NCBI GenBank assembly: GCA_902812495.1
Contig: CADDZR010000003.1
Coordinates: forward strand, 1 to 64,000
Direction of reading: 5' to 3'
Source of the DNA: an archaeon
GTDB lineage: Archaea; Thermoproteota; Nitrososphaeria; Nitrososphaerales; Gagatemarchaeaceae
DNA length: 64,000 bases
A program made the translations under genes and the position numbers. A model generated the notes under the pieces. It did not search any database. It was given only the letters and a program-made list of their open reading frames with translations, and had not been told where the DNA came from. Shown here in pieces: positions 53,438 through 62,384 of the stretch. Positions within the stretch are counted from its first letter, which is position 1, and each line of letters begins with the position of its first letter.

Positions 53438-54724
53438 TCAAGCAAAGCTAAGGTAGGGTCCGAAGATGGTGAACAAAACCATGAGCAAGACAAGGGTGCT
53501 CGTTGCGGCTGTAATCCCGTTTAGACTTGCTTCGCTTAGCCTTCCCTTTCCCACAGCCTTTACAAGCAGCCTGAAAGCCTGACCACCGTCAAAAAAGTAA
53601 ATTGGCAATGAATTAACGATTGCAAGGTTGAAGTTGATAAAGAATATCCAGTAAAGGAGGTTTGCCAGTGGAACTATCAATGGTCCAAGAGGTGAGCTGT
53701 AGAATGCGTAGAGAGGACTTCCGAATGGTACAGCATTCTGGCATTGAGGGAGAGTCGGAATGCAGAAGTAAATTGCAGGAAAAGAGAAGAGGGAGGTAGA
53801 GTATGTTCTTGCAACTGAAAGAAGCTCGCTGTAGCTCTTATCCCCGACACCTATAAAGCCAAGTGTCTTGTTTAACGGGTTTTCCCCAAGCACTAATGTT
53901 TTATTCAATATAGCACCATCCCTGTAGACAGAGAGTTTTAGGACTACTCCTGGCCTGTACCAAGGGCTGGAGGATATGTTGGTAGGGGAGTTTACATGCG
54001 TGCCATTTATTGCGACTATAAAATCGCCTGGAATGATTCCTGCCTTGTCGGCAGGGGAGTCCACCACAACATTAACTACAGCTATACCGTTTGCCTTTGG
54101 TGCCATCGTCGATACCACACCAAATATCAGTAGCATTAAACAAACCGCAGCAAGTAAAAAGTTAACACCTGCGCCAGCACCAAGAACTCTTGAGGAATCC
54201 CTGAATCTAGCGTTCGCAAGCTCCACATCGTCAACCTCAACGAAGGCACCAATTGGTATGAATATGAAAAAAAGGAGCCCTGAAGATTTTACTTTTAACC
54301 CAAGGCTTCTGGCAACAACACCGTGCGCCGCTTCATGTATTATTATTGCTATTATAAGTGCAATCCATCCGTAGACAATTGGAAGGTATGGGTTTATTCC
54401 AGGTATACCGAGGTTTGCCAGAGGTCCAAGTGATTTGATTACAGTTGAGACCTGCTGACCTCGCGGGGAAAATAGTACGAAAAGCTGGCTTAGGAATATG
54501 TAAACTGCCACAGCCGCTATAAAAGGCATCAGATAAACCAGGAACCAAGAAAAAGGCCTTGTCACCTTGAGCCTGCCAAGCCTCTCCATGAGGCCAAGGA
54601 ACCTTCTTGTTCTTAGAATTACGACACCGTACTTGAACTCAACTCTGTTATACTCCTCTTCCAAACTACGGAAAGACCAGAATACCGAGTATATTAATAA
54701 TACCCTATCAAGGATTAACTGCAC
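53438..54724 (-). CDS. Site-2 protease family metalloprotease with PDZ domain
   Basis: The 428-aa multi-pass protein has the zinc motif HEAAH at 130-134, a PDZ segment (ADKAGIIPGDFIVAINGTHV at about 223-242) and the second metal-ligand region SLPIYFFDGGQAFRL near 379-393. This is the archaeal S2P (M50) arrangement for intramembrane proteolysis. Substrate unknown. Confidence 0.9.
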   Translation of the reverse strand: MQLILDRVLLIYSVFWSFRSLEEEYNRVEFKYGVVILRTRRFLGLMERLGRLKVTRPFSWFLVYLMPFIAAVAVYIFLSQLFVLFSPRGQQVSTVIKSLGPLANLGIPGINPYLPIVYGWIALIIAIIIHEAAHGVVARSLGLKVKSSGLLFFIFIPIGAFVEVDDVELANARFRDSSRVLGAGAGVNFLLAAVCLMLLIFGVVSTMAPKANGIAVVNVVVDSPADKAGIIPGDFIVAINGTHVNSPTNISSSPWYRPGVVLKLSVYRDGAILNKTLVLGENPLNKTLGFIGVGDKSYSELLSVARTYSTSLFSFPAIYFCIPTLPQCQNAVPFGSPLYAFYSSPLGPLIVPLANLLYWIFFINFNLAIVNSLPIYFFDGGQAFRLLVKAVGKGRLSEASLNGITAATSTLVLLMVLFTIFGPYLSFA

Positions 54725-54756
54725 ATTTTATTACAAAGGTCTTTTCTGCTAGTTGC

Positions 54757-55671
54757 ATGGAGATATGTTCCAAGTGTAGCTCGCCCTCATTCTACACAAG
54801 AAGGTACTCAGGCGAGAAATTTTGCGAGGTGCATTTCAAGGAGTCTGTGATAAGCAAGGTTTCTAGGACAATCTCAAAGTACGGCATGCTAAAGTACGGT
54901 GAGAGAGTAGGTGTTGCTGTCTCTGGAGGTAAGGACAGCCTCTCCCTCCTTTTAATAATGGAAAAACTATGCAGGAAGAAAGGTCTTGAGCTAACGGCCT
55001 TGACTGTTGATGAGGGGATAGAGGGCTATAGGGACGAGGCAATATCAAACGCTACAAGTATTACAAAGAAGCTTGGTATAAGGCATGTAGTTGTATCGTA
55101 CAGGGAACTTTTCGGCTTTACGCTGGACAAGGCACTTCGGCAGGACGATAGAGATGTATCTTCATGTAGCTTCTGCGGTGTCATGAGGAGAAGAGCGATT
55201 GACGAAGCCGCTCTGAGGGCAGGCGTGAACGTTGTCGCAACAGCACATAATCTTGACGATTTCGTACAGACATTTTTGATGAACCTCCTGCATGGTGACG
55301 TTGAGAGACTCGGTTTCATGAGCCCGAGCTACAAAGACGGGGCCTTTCCACTAAGAAGGATAAAACCAATGATGGAGCTTTATGAGGAAGAGACAGCTCT
55401 TTTTGCCTACTTATCGGGTATTCCATTTCAGAGTGTAAGCTGCCCGTACATGCACGAAGGACTGAGGAGCGAGGTAAGGGATTTTCTAAACCAACTGGAG
55501 GCAAAACATCCTGGCATGAAATATGTTCTTTTCAACTCCTGTATGGAAGTGATTTCACACTTTAACATCTCAAAGGAAAAGTCAAAGCCATGTAAATTCT
55601 GCGGCATGCCATCCTCTTCTGGCATATGTGGCACGTGTAGGATGGCAAGGCTTGTGAGGGGTGGTGTCTAG
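54757..55671 (+). CDS. ttuA: tRNA 2-thiolation protein TtuA-like
   Basis: The 304-aa protein is of the TtuA/Ncs6 family (TIGR00269). N-terminal zinc ligands (CSKC at 4-7, plus C/H at 23-26), the PP-loop SGGKDS at 56-61, the Fe-S/catalytic cysteine pair CSFC near 137, and a C-terminal zinc finger CKFC/CGTC. TtuA makes 2-thioribothymidine at tRNA position 54, which stabilises tRNA at high temperature; this matches the reverse gyrase. Partner genes were not found here. Confidence 0.9.
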   Translation: MEICSKCSSPSFYTRRYSGEKFCEVHFKESVISKVSRTISKYGMLKYGERVGVAVSGGKDSLSLLLIMEKLCRKKGLELTALTVDEGIEGYRDEAISNATSITKKLGIRHVVVSYRELFGFTLDKALRQDDRDVSSCSFCGVMRRRAIDEAALRAGVNVVATAHNLDDFVQTFLMNLLHGDVERLGFMSPSYKDGAFPLRRIKPMMELYEEETALFAYLSGIPFQSVSCPYMHEGLRSEVRDFLNQLEAKHPGMKYVLFNSCMEVISHFNISKEKSKPCKFCGMPSSSGICGTCRMARLVRGGV

Positions 55672-55698
55672 CTTCAAGGCTTGGAATTCCATATTACC

Positions 55699-55705
55699 TA
55701 TAAAT
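55699..55705 (+). promoter_or_regulatory. TATA box for SRP RNA
   Basis: TATAAAT about 26 bases before the inferred RNA 5' end. Confidence 0.55.
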
Positions 55706-55722
55706 CGTTGCTCCCTATCCTA

Positions 55723-56043
55723 AACGGCGGCGGGTAGGGTGGGGAGGTTAGCCGTCTCCTCTTGCCGAAACCGGCTACATGCGGCCACCAGTAACTGCCG
55801 GGTAAAGCTTACTTCCTGCACTACCCGCGTGCTGCAGGTGTATGAGCCCGCGCCGGAGTGGGTGGTCACGAGAGGCGGCGCTCCCGAAGGGGAGCGTTCG
55901 ACCTTCAATCACCGAACCGGGCGAGGTCCGGGAGGGAGCAGCCCTAAGGTGACGTGACCACGCTTCTCCGTCTACGTGGGGGACATTTGTAGCACGAGAT
56001 GGGGGTGCAGGGAGGGGTGAACGCCGGCAGAGCCGCCGCCGTT
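55723..56043 (+). ncRNA. ffs: 7S signal recognition particle RNA
   Basis: The 5' CGGCGGCGG (55725-55733) pairs with CCGCCGCCG (56033-56041), closing the molecule. Helix 8 with its asymmetric loop is seen as CCGGGCGAGGTCCGGGAGGG followed by AGCAGCCC, the binding site of SRP54, and the Alu-type 5' domain is present. Length about 320 nt is normal for archaea. The RNA guides membrane-protein targeting. Confidence 0.95.
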
Positions 56044-56055
56044 GTGCTGACATGC

Positions 56056-56075
56056 TTTTTTCTTTAATACTTTTT
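56056..56075 (+). terminator. T-rich terminator after SRP RNA
   Basis: Two T-runs (TTTTTT at 56056-56061 and TTTTT at 56071-56075) directly downstream of the RNA are typical archaeal transcription termination signals. The second run and the following AAC may also serve as the TATA region of the tRNA-Ser promoter. Confidence 0.5.
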
Positions 56076-56102
56076 AACTGGGAGACATGTAGCCAGCCCA
56101 AC

Positions 56103-56188
56103 GCCGGGGTAGCCTAGCCTGGTAAGGCGCAGGCTTGCTAAGCCTGTGGCTCTCACGGGCCTCGTGGGTTCGAGTCCCACCCCCGGCG
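56103..56188 (+). tRNA. tRNA-Ser (GCT)
   Basis: Acceptor GCCGGGG/CCCCGGC, D stem GCCT/AGGC, anticodon arm CAGGC-TTGCTAA-GCCTG giving GCT, a long variable arm (type II) and T arm GTGGG-TTCGAGT-CCCAC. The discriminator is G, no encoded CCA. Its last 36 bases are overlapped on the other strand by the end of enolase. Confidence 0.95.
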
Positions 56189-57457
56189 CCTAAGTAACTC
56201 TCCTGCAAAAGTGGCTCTATCTCCGAGAAGCTCCTCGATCCTGAGAAGCTCGTTGTACTTTGCAGTTCTCTCCCCTCTCGCAGGAGCACCAGATTTTATC
56301 ATGACGCAGCCCACCGCCGTCGAGAGATGCGAGATAAATGCATCTTCTGTATCGCCAGACCTATGGGATGCTATGGTGTAAAGGTCCTTGGAATGTGATA
56401 GTTCAATTGCTTCGATAGCTTCGGTAACTGTTCCAATCTGGTTCGGCTTTATCAATACTGCATCAACAGCCGAATGTCTTAGGGCCCTCTCTATTCTTGA
56501 CCTGTTTGTGCAAAGAAGGTCGTCGCCTATCACTATTGCCCTGCCTCCAATTTCCCTTCTGAGCTGCGAGAAGCCCACGAAGTCTTCCTCGTTGAGCGGG
56601 TCCTCAAGCGTCCTTAGCGTGTACTTTGACTGTATTTCTCTAAGGTAGTCTATCATCCCCCCTCTGTCGAGCTTCAGATCATCTATCAGGTATCTTCTCT
56701 CCTTGGTTAGGTAGAAGGCGCTGGAAGCTAGGTCTAAACCTATCCAAACTTCTTTCTCGTACCCCCTTTCCTCTATCGCATCTGAAAGAACATCAAGTGC
56801 TTCCTCAGTTTTCTGGAGTGGTGGAGCAAAGCCTCCCTCATCTCCGACGTTACTTGAAGCCTTTCCATATTTCTTCACTAGCCTTTCCTTTAGCGTGTGA
56901 TATATCTCGGAGCCAAACATTACTGCCTCCGAAAATGTTCTAGCACCAACAGGCATTATCAAGAATTCCTGAACAGACAGCTTATTGCCAGCATGCTGGC
57001 CTCCGTTAATCAGGTTCATCATGGGAACGGGCAAAGTGTACCTGTCTCTCTCCTTCAAAACTGAAAAGAGAGGTACACCAAGAGAGCTTGATGCAGCTCT
57101 GACACATGCTATAGATACTGCAAGTATCGCATTTCCTCCTAGCTTTGACTTGTTAGCCGTACCGTCAAGCTCTATCATCTTTTTATCTATTGAAACATAA
57201 TCTGAAGCTCTCATACCGACTATTTCTGGTGCAATTACATGCTTTACATTTGAAACTGCCTTTCTTACACCCATGCCCATAAACCTATTGTCCTTATCTC
57301 TCAGCTCGACACACTCGTGTTTTCCCTTCGACTTGCCAGAAGGTACGCTAGCTATCCCAAACCCTTTCTCTGTTCGTACCTCTGCCTCGACAGTTGGGTT
57401 GCCTCTAGAATCAAGTATCTCCCTCGCGGAGATGGATAAAATCTTATCCCTGGTCAT
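56153..57457 (-). CDS. eno: Enolase
   Basis: Interconverts 2-phosphoglycerate and phosphoenolpyruvate. The sequence has ISAREILDSRGNPTVEAEV, the catalytic NVGDEGGFAPP loop, LEDPLNEEDF, VIGDDLLCTN and the C-terminal SHRSGDTEDAFISHLS. I place the start at ATG 57457 because GGAAGG precedes it; GTG 57484 is possible. The C-terminus runs on through the 3' part of the tRNA-Ser gene, adding about a dozen residues (RRRGWDSNPRGP) that are simply the antisense of the tRNA, before stopping at 56153. Confidence 0.93.
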   Translation of the reverse strand: MTRDKILSISAREILDSRGNPTVEAEVRTEKGFGIASVPSGKSKGKHECVELRDKDNRFMGMGVRKAVSNVKHVIAPEIVGMRASDYVSIDKKMIELDGTANKSKLGGNAILAVSIACVRAASSSLGVPLFSVLKERDRYTLPVPMMNLINGGQHAGNKLSVQEFLIMPVGARTFSEAVMFGSEIYHTLKERLVKKYGKASSNVGDEGGFAPPLQKTEEALDVLSDAIEERGYEKEVWIGLDLASSAFYLTKERRYLIDDLKLDRGGMIDYLREIQSKYTLRTLEDPLNEEDFVGFSQLRREIGGRAIVIGDDLLCTNRSRIERALRHSAVDAVLIKPNQIGTVTEAIEAIELSHSKDLYTIASHRSGDTEDAFISHLSTAVGCVMIKSGAPARGERTAKYNELLRIEELLGDRATFAGELLRRRGWDSNPRGP

Positions 57458-57528
57458 CTTGGGCCCTTCCAACGTTATACTCACATTAATGGATGTTTTA
57501 AATCCGCATGCTTGGGACCCATTGTTTA

Positions 57529-57620
57529 GGGCCGGTCGTCTAGCCTGGTCTAGGACGTCAGCTTTATGCCGTTAGGCCCTTACACGGCGAAGGTCGGCGG
57601 TTCAAATCCGCCCCGGCCCA
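57529..57620 (+). tRNA. tRNA-Val (TAC) with a 16-nt intron in the anticodon stem
   Basis: Acceptor GGGCCGG/CCGGCCC, D stem GTCT/GGAC, T arm GGCGG-TTCAAAT-CCGCC. The anticodon stem can only form if 57560-57575 is removed, giving TCGCC-CTTACAC-GGCGA and anticodon TAC. The intron has a BHB: central helix GACG/CGTT, bulges TCA and AGG cut after their second bases, and a tiny inner hairpin. The intron therefore sits between positions 28 and 29. The spliced tRNA is 76 nt with A73. Confidence 0.88.
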
Positions 57621-58469
57621 TTCTGGTTAACATGCTAACACTCTCGCTAAACTGTATGTACTTTGCTGCATAATTATACAACTGTAAAAGTAACTTTGTG
57701 CGTTTATTGCTTCAGACCTAGGTATTTGGCTCCAATAATTGACTAGATTGCCCAAAGCAGAGGAGATTTACCCTTCAACACCGTACGTTATTATTTTGAG
57801 TTTTCTTCTTCCAATGGCTCGATCTCCTTTCTCCTAATATCGTGTTCCTTGTTAGAGTAAGTAACCCAAACCGATTCTTGGAGAAAAGTCTACTTCAAAA
57901 CTTGAATCTATGTAGTAGGTTGGTTTCAATCCAAGCCTTTTGAAGCAATTAAATATTTGATAGTTGGATATTATAATTGATAGGCAGAGATGGAACGAAT
58001 ATATACATTGAAGGAAGCTCCGACATTTAGTGAAGAGATGAACTGTGCATCCTTTACAAATGAGAGCAATGAATAGATTGTCAGATGTGGCTTAGATGTT
58101 CAAAAGCTGAGCAAGGCTCCAACTGAATTGGGCTGATAAGGAGGTTCGGGTAAAAATAATAAGTCCCTCTTGGAGAGATAACATGGTAATGGCATATCCT
58201 TTGCTTTTAATAGAAACAAGAAACAAAATTCCTAAAATGATGGAAATCTTATAGCTTTAGATGCTGGATGATGTCAATAGGCCCACTATTCTACAGCCTA
58301 GTAGAATTGTTTATGTTTAGCTCGCGAAGCTAGTGGTTCAAATCTGTGCCAGATTTGTTTTCTAACTTTTGGAGGCTTTTAGCTAAGTAATCTGGTTTTG
58401 TCTGCTTTATTTAATAAATGCTGCATAACTATTTTCTTTAAATACATCTGCATAGCGAATTATAATGGT
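57621..58469. other. Gene-poor A+T-rich region downstream of tRNA-Val
   Basis: No intact gene is seen over about 850 bases. A 28-codon frame at 57990-58076 starts MERIYTLKEAP, slightly reminiscent of the N-terminus of MerR-like resolvases, but stops quickly. At 58288-58361 three small inverted repeats occur in series: ATTCTAC/GTAGAAT, TAGCT/AGCTA and CAAATCT/AGATTTG, the last followed by TTTT and overlapping a TTCAAAT motif. The region looks like decayed insertion material beside a tRNA gene. Confidence 0.4.
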
Positions 58470-59516
58470 GTGGGAGAGGTAAAAGGTCTGCATCACATAA
58501 CACTTGTAACAAGGAATCAAAAGGTTAACTTTAGGTTTTACACAGAAATTCTTGGGCTAAGACGTGTTAAGGTGAGTGTGAATCAAGATGATATTTATCA
58601 CAGACATTTGTTCTACGCAGACCACGAAGGAAATCCAGGGAGTACGATAACATTTTTTGAGTGGCCTGAACTCTCACGCGGCAGAGTTGGCTTAACTTCT
58701 CCTCATCACATCTCTTACGGGGTTAAAAAAGTAGAATCCATAATAAGATGGAAGAAATGGTTAGCATCGAAAGGTGTTTCTGTGAGAGGCCCTTTTGTAA
58801 GAGATGGGCGCATCTCACTTTACCTAAGAGATCCGGACGGTGTCTTAATCGAGATAACAAGGAAAGATAGCGAAAAACTTGAACCAAAATACATACTGGA
58901 ACTCGAAGAAAAAATAAAAGAGCCAGATAGAGTAGATTCAGATATGATTTTACAAAAACTAGACCATTCAAGCCCAGTAGCTTCAGATTCAGGTTTATTA
59001 GAAAAGTTCTTCACTAAGGTTCTTGGCCTGAAGAAAAATTACTCTACAAAGAATCCAGACCAAGCCGATTCATTAATTGTCGGGATAGGTAATGAGCAAA
59101 GAACTGACTTCATGCGCTATATTGTTAGCGACAAAGCCCCTTACGGGATAGTTGGCATTGGCAATATACATCACATTGCCATGATGGTCGAGGAAGATCA
59201 AGACCAGAGGCACATCATGAGGAAACTTGAGGACCTTGGAATAAGGAACTCTGGAATAATAGATAGGTTCTGGTTTAAATCACTTTATTTTAGAGATCCT
59301 GAGGGAAACCTTCTGGAGGTTGCTACAAAAGGTCCTGGATACACGGTTGATGAGCCGCAAGAAGAGCTTGGAAAGACATTAGCACTGCCAGTATGGCTAG
59401 AACCAAAGAGAAATGAAATCGAGATACAGTTAAAAGAACTTGACTCCAAGAATAGGGAAGAGTGGCCTCCCAATTATGACAATATACCAGAGAGACCAGA
59501 GCAACTAAAACAATGA
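58470..59516 (+). CDS. Tandem VOC-fold ring-cleaving dioxygenase-like protein
   Basis: Start GTG at 58470 follows TTTAAATAC by about 28 bases; earlier codons of the frame lack conservation. The 348-aa protein has two glyoxalase/VOC repeats. Repeat one has His-His GLHHIT, TSPHHISYG and the Glu in VLIEITR; repeat two has LDHSSP, GNIHHIAMM and LLEVATKG. The H-H-E set per repeat matches extradiol/hydroquinone dioxygenases of the PcpA/MhqO type. It may act on aromatic ring compounds, as suggested by the PaaK gene nearby. Confidence 0.8.
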   Translation: MGEVKGLHHITLVTRNQKVNFRFYTEILGLRRVKVSVNQDDIYHRHLFYADHEGNPGSTITFFEWPELSRGRVGLTSPHHISYGVKKVESIIRWKKWLASKGVSVRGPFVRDGRISLYLRDPDGVLIEITRKDSEKLEPKYILELEEKIKEPDRVDSDMILQKLDHSSPVASDSGLLEKFFTKVLGLKKNYSTKNPDQADSLIVGIGNEQRTDFMRYIVSDKAPYGIVGIGNIHHIAMMVEEDQDQRHIMRKLEDLGIRNSGIIDRFWFKSLYFRDPEGNLLEVATKGPGYTVDEPQEELGKTLALPVWLEPKRNEIEIQLKELDSKNREEWPPNYDNIPERPEQLKQ

Positions 59517-59625
59517 TCGGTGCATAAGGATGCTCTAAAACGTGCAATTCTCTCAATTAATCTGCTATTATTACATTTCCGTTCTCAAAAATCTAATATA
59601 TATATAAGTTATAATATATCCTGAT

Positions 59626-60138
59626 GTGAAGACTCAAAACGTTGGAACAGTGTTTTCAGTCACACTTTTATTAACTATCTTGTTCTTGTCCTACCTTTCA
59701 ATTGCCCAAGGTTTCAAAAATGGTCCTCCTAAACCAACAGAAACTGTTACAGTTGTGTGCTACGGTCCGAGCATATTTTCAATGAAGTCAGTTACTATCT
59801 CAACTCACTCTCCTGCAAGGATAGTCATTAACCTGGGTACTTACGGAACACAAGATGTTGTTCTTATTGTTGGAAGAAACAGGTCCATTCCAGATAATCC
59901 CTCTCAGGTCCAAATAACTGACGATTTGCCCCCATATGTGAAAGTGACCTATCCCACTGGAAGATATTTGCACTTGCAAGATCAAACACTTACACTTTTG
60001 CACGTTCCTGTTATTGTCAGTATATCGAACAGTGCACCCAAGTTCTTTGAACTTGACTTTCATGTTGTAAATGTCCCCCGCCCTGGCGAAACATATTGTG
60101 AAGGCTACTTTACTGTAACCTTCACTGTGACAGGATGA
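59626..60138 (+). CDS. Secreted protein of unknown function, 170 aa
   Basis: The N-terminus is a clear signal peptide (VFSVTLLLTILFLSYLSIAQG at residues 9-29, hydrophobic core). The mature part is beta-rich with two cysteines (C46 and C159). No family recognised. A TATA-like TATATATAA lies about 30 bases upstream of the GTG start. The next gene, a pseudogene, begins on the last base of its stop codon. Confidence 0.7.
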   Translation: MKTQNVGTVFSVTLLLTILFLSYLSIAQGFKNGPPKPTETVTVVCYGPSIFSMKSVTISTHSPARIVINLGTYGTQDVVLIVGRNRSIPDNPSQVQITDDLPPYVKVTYPTGRYLHLQDQTLTLLHVPVIVSISNSAPKFFELDFHVVNVPRPGETYCEGYFTVTFTVTG

Positions 60139-60875
60139 TGAAAGGCATTTTGATTCTTTTAGGTTAATTCCTTACTGTTGTGATGCTAACCGAGTCCCAG
60201 ATATATGCTGTTAGCTCAAGCATAAATCCTCCATTTTCAAGCTTTCAATCAATACCTTCATATGCAACATGTAGCACATTTACCTGGATTGGTGTTTATA
60301 CTAAGACATGCGCATACCACAACCTAACCTACGGATACATGTTTCTTTACGATCTTGGGTCTTCATCTTGCAACGAATTATCATGTTCAGGTGCATACCC
60401 TGAGGCTATTGGCTACTTCAATCCAAACGGACCTTATGCACAAATTACCTTAAGCCGACCGAGTATCATGCTTTGATTCTTCGAAACTGTGTCTGCATAC
60501 GGCTATGTCAGTGCGGACGCATTCTCCACTGTTTCTGTTTATGCCGAGTGGATTGTTACTTATTGTGCAGGCTGGCAATGTTCATCTCCTGCAACATACT
60601 ATTCTAACTTTATTTACGACCAAGGCGCTCCTCTCGGTCAAATAAACAAATTGTACTATCCGCAAGCTGGTTCTTATTCTCTTTATGGCTGTATTCACAT
60701 AAAAGTGTCTATCCCACCTACAAGTGAAGGAGTTCAGACTGAAGCACTTGCAGACTTCTACAGTACGCCTCCGGGAGGAGGCTTTCCATACGACTTAGAC
60801 ACAGCAAGTATCAGCATTTCTACCCTTAATTCATTTCTTGCAAACCCGAGTACACGAGTTGACCTCAAAGAATAA
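60138..60875 (+). pseudogene. Secreted cysteine-containing protein broken by two in-frame stops
   Basis: A single frame runs from ATG 60138 to TAA 60873 and is interrupted by TAA at 60165-60167 and TGA at 60474-60476. Reading through gives a signal-peptide start (MKGILILLG, stop, FLTVVMLTESQIYA) and a Cys-, Tyr- and Ser-rich exported body that continues smoothly on both sides of the second stop. Two different stop codons argue against a suppressor tRNA and for decay by point mutation. A shortened product might start at GTG/ATG 60180-60185. No family recognised. Confidence 0.7.
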
Positions 60876-60967
60876 ACCATGTACTAGTAGCATGAAAAGT
60901 TCTCCCAAATCTTGCCAAAACAATGTTAGCAATCCCAGAAAGCGAAACCTTGAGATTCTTAATGAAG

Positions 60968-62302
60968 TCACGGCGTGGCTAAGGATTTGTCCGAGTTAAT
61001 TCTTTGGTCCACGAGACGCTGTGCCTTCCCTACCTCAACCCTTGGCAGTGTTCCTGGGTCGACTACAACTACCTCCGGCTGAAAGAGGAGCACATTAGTG
61101 AGATTCTCCTTTAGTACTGCACGGAGCTTCTCTCTTTCTATTTCAGAAAGTTTTCTAGAGGACTCCACCTCTATTCTCACAATATCTTTATAGTCAATTC
61201 TCGAGATAACTATTCTATACTCTTGGCCCACATCCTTATTATTCAGAATTGTACTTTCAACCATTGAAGGCCAGAAGTTAACACCTGAAACCTTTACCAT
61301 ATCGTCTGTTCTTCCTATTATCTCTGAATACCTTCTATGTGTTCTTCCACACTCGCATGTTTTTGCATCGAGTAGCATAGAAATATCTCTTGTTCTATAC
61401 CTTAAAAGAGGCATCGCTTCCTTTCTCAGCGTTGTGATAACAAGTTCTCCTTTCTCCTCCGGGCCTAGAATATCGCCAGTCTTAGGGTCAACAACCTCAA
61501 CAAGAAAGAAGTCCTCCCATATATGCAGCCCGTCATGCACAAAACAGTCGTTGCCCATTCCGGGCCCGTACATCTCAGAGAAACCATAAACATCATATGG
61601 CTCCATATCCCAGAGGTTTGCAAGTTTCTTTTTCATCTCCTTCGTCCAGACCTCGCTTCCAAATATTCCCTTACGCACTTTTGTCTGCTTCCTTACGTCT
61701 ATACCCATCTCTTGGGCAACCTCTGCAAGTCTGAATGCGTAGGAAACAATTGCTGAAAACATCGTCGTCCCCAAGTCAAGCATGAACTGTATCTGCCTCC
61801 TTGAAAAACCAGCGCTTGCAGGGATTATTGTGCACCCGACTTTCCTTGCACCATGGTAGAAACCAAAACCGCCCGAGAACATTCCAAAGCTTGGTGTTAT
61901 TTGGAAAACATCATCCTTTGTTAGACCAGACATAACAAGGCACCTTGCTGAAATTTCACCCCAGTCAACCAAGTCTTTTTCTGTATGAAGCCCAAGCACA
62001 GGCGTGCCAGTAGTACCAGAGCTTGCATGCATCTCCACTACTCTGTTCCTCTCAACTGCAAGCATTCCGTATGGATACGAGTTTCTAATATCGTCCTTTG
62101 TTGTAAAGAACCTTAGCTTCTGCATATCCTCTATGCTCTTTATATCTTCAGCCCTAATTCCAAGCTCCCTGAACTTCCTTGAATAGAAAAGAGAACTTTC
62201 AAAGCACCTTCGAACTGTTTCTCTAAAGAGTCTTGAGCTACTCCTTTTAAGCTCCTCCCTTGGCATCTTTTCTGCTCTCGGATTGTGAAATGCTTCCTTC
62301 AA
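60968..62302 (-). CDS. paaK: Phenylacetate-CoA ligase
   Basis: The 444-aa AMP-binding enzyme activates phenylacetate (or related aromatic acid) with CoA. The phosphate loop SSGTTGTPV is near residues 93-101, YGFSEMYGPGMG in the middle, RYRTRDIS near 311 and the C-terminal VKVSGVNFWP lid with the catalytic-lysine-bearing loop GKAQRLVDQR near the end. Together with the VOC dioxygenase it may belong to aromatic-acid use. Divergent from the Liv transporter. Confidence 0.9.
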   Translation of the reverse strand: MKEAFHNPRAEKMPREELKRSSSRLFRETVRRCFESSLFYSRKFRELGIRAEDIKSIEDMQKLRFFTTKDDIRNSYPYGMLAVERNRVVEMHASSGTTGTPVLGLHTEKDLVDWGEISARCLVMSGLTKDDVFQITPSFGMFSGGFGFYHGARKVGCTIIPASAGFSRRQIQFMLDLGTTMFSAIVSYAFRLAEVAQEMGIDVRKQTKVRKGIFGSEVWTKEMKKKLANLWDMEPYDVYGFSEMYGPGMGNDCFVHDGLHIWEDFFLVEVVDPKTGDILGPEEKGELVITTLRKEAMPLLRYRTRDISMLLDAKTCECGRTHRRYSEIIGRTDDMVKVSGVNFWPSMVESTILNNKDVGQEYRIVISRIDYKDIVRIEVESSRKLSEIEREKLRAVLKENLTNVLLFQPEVVVVDPGTLPRVEVGKAQRLVDQRINSDKSLATP

Positions 62303-62384
62303 CCCCTGAGCTCATAGCATCTCCTTTTTCATCTTTTTTCGTTTACTCTATAAGCTTTAATACCTTCAAGATGCTCAGGTTGGC

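Noticed and set aside
55739-56289. Open frames over SRP RNA and tRNA-Ser
   Set aside because: These follow the GC-rich RNA genes and have repetitive low-complexity translations.
57920-57945. GGTTTCAATCC resembling an archaeal CRISPR repeat start
   Set aside because: It occurs once and is not followed by spaced copies.
58280-58352. tRNA-like cloverleaf from three hairpins and TTCAAAT
   Set aside because: The T stem does not pair, the base at position 33 is wrong and the variable loop is missing. At best a remnant.
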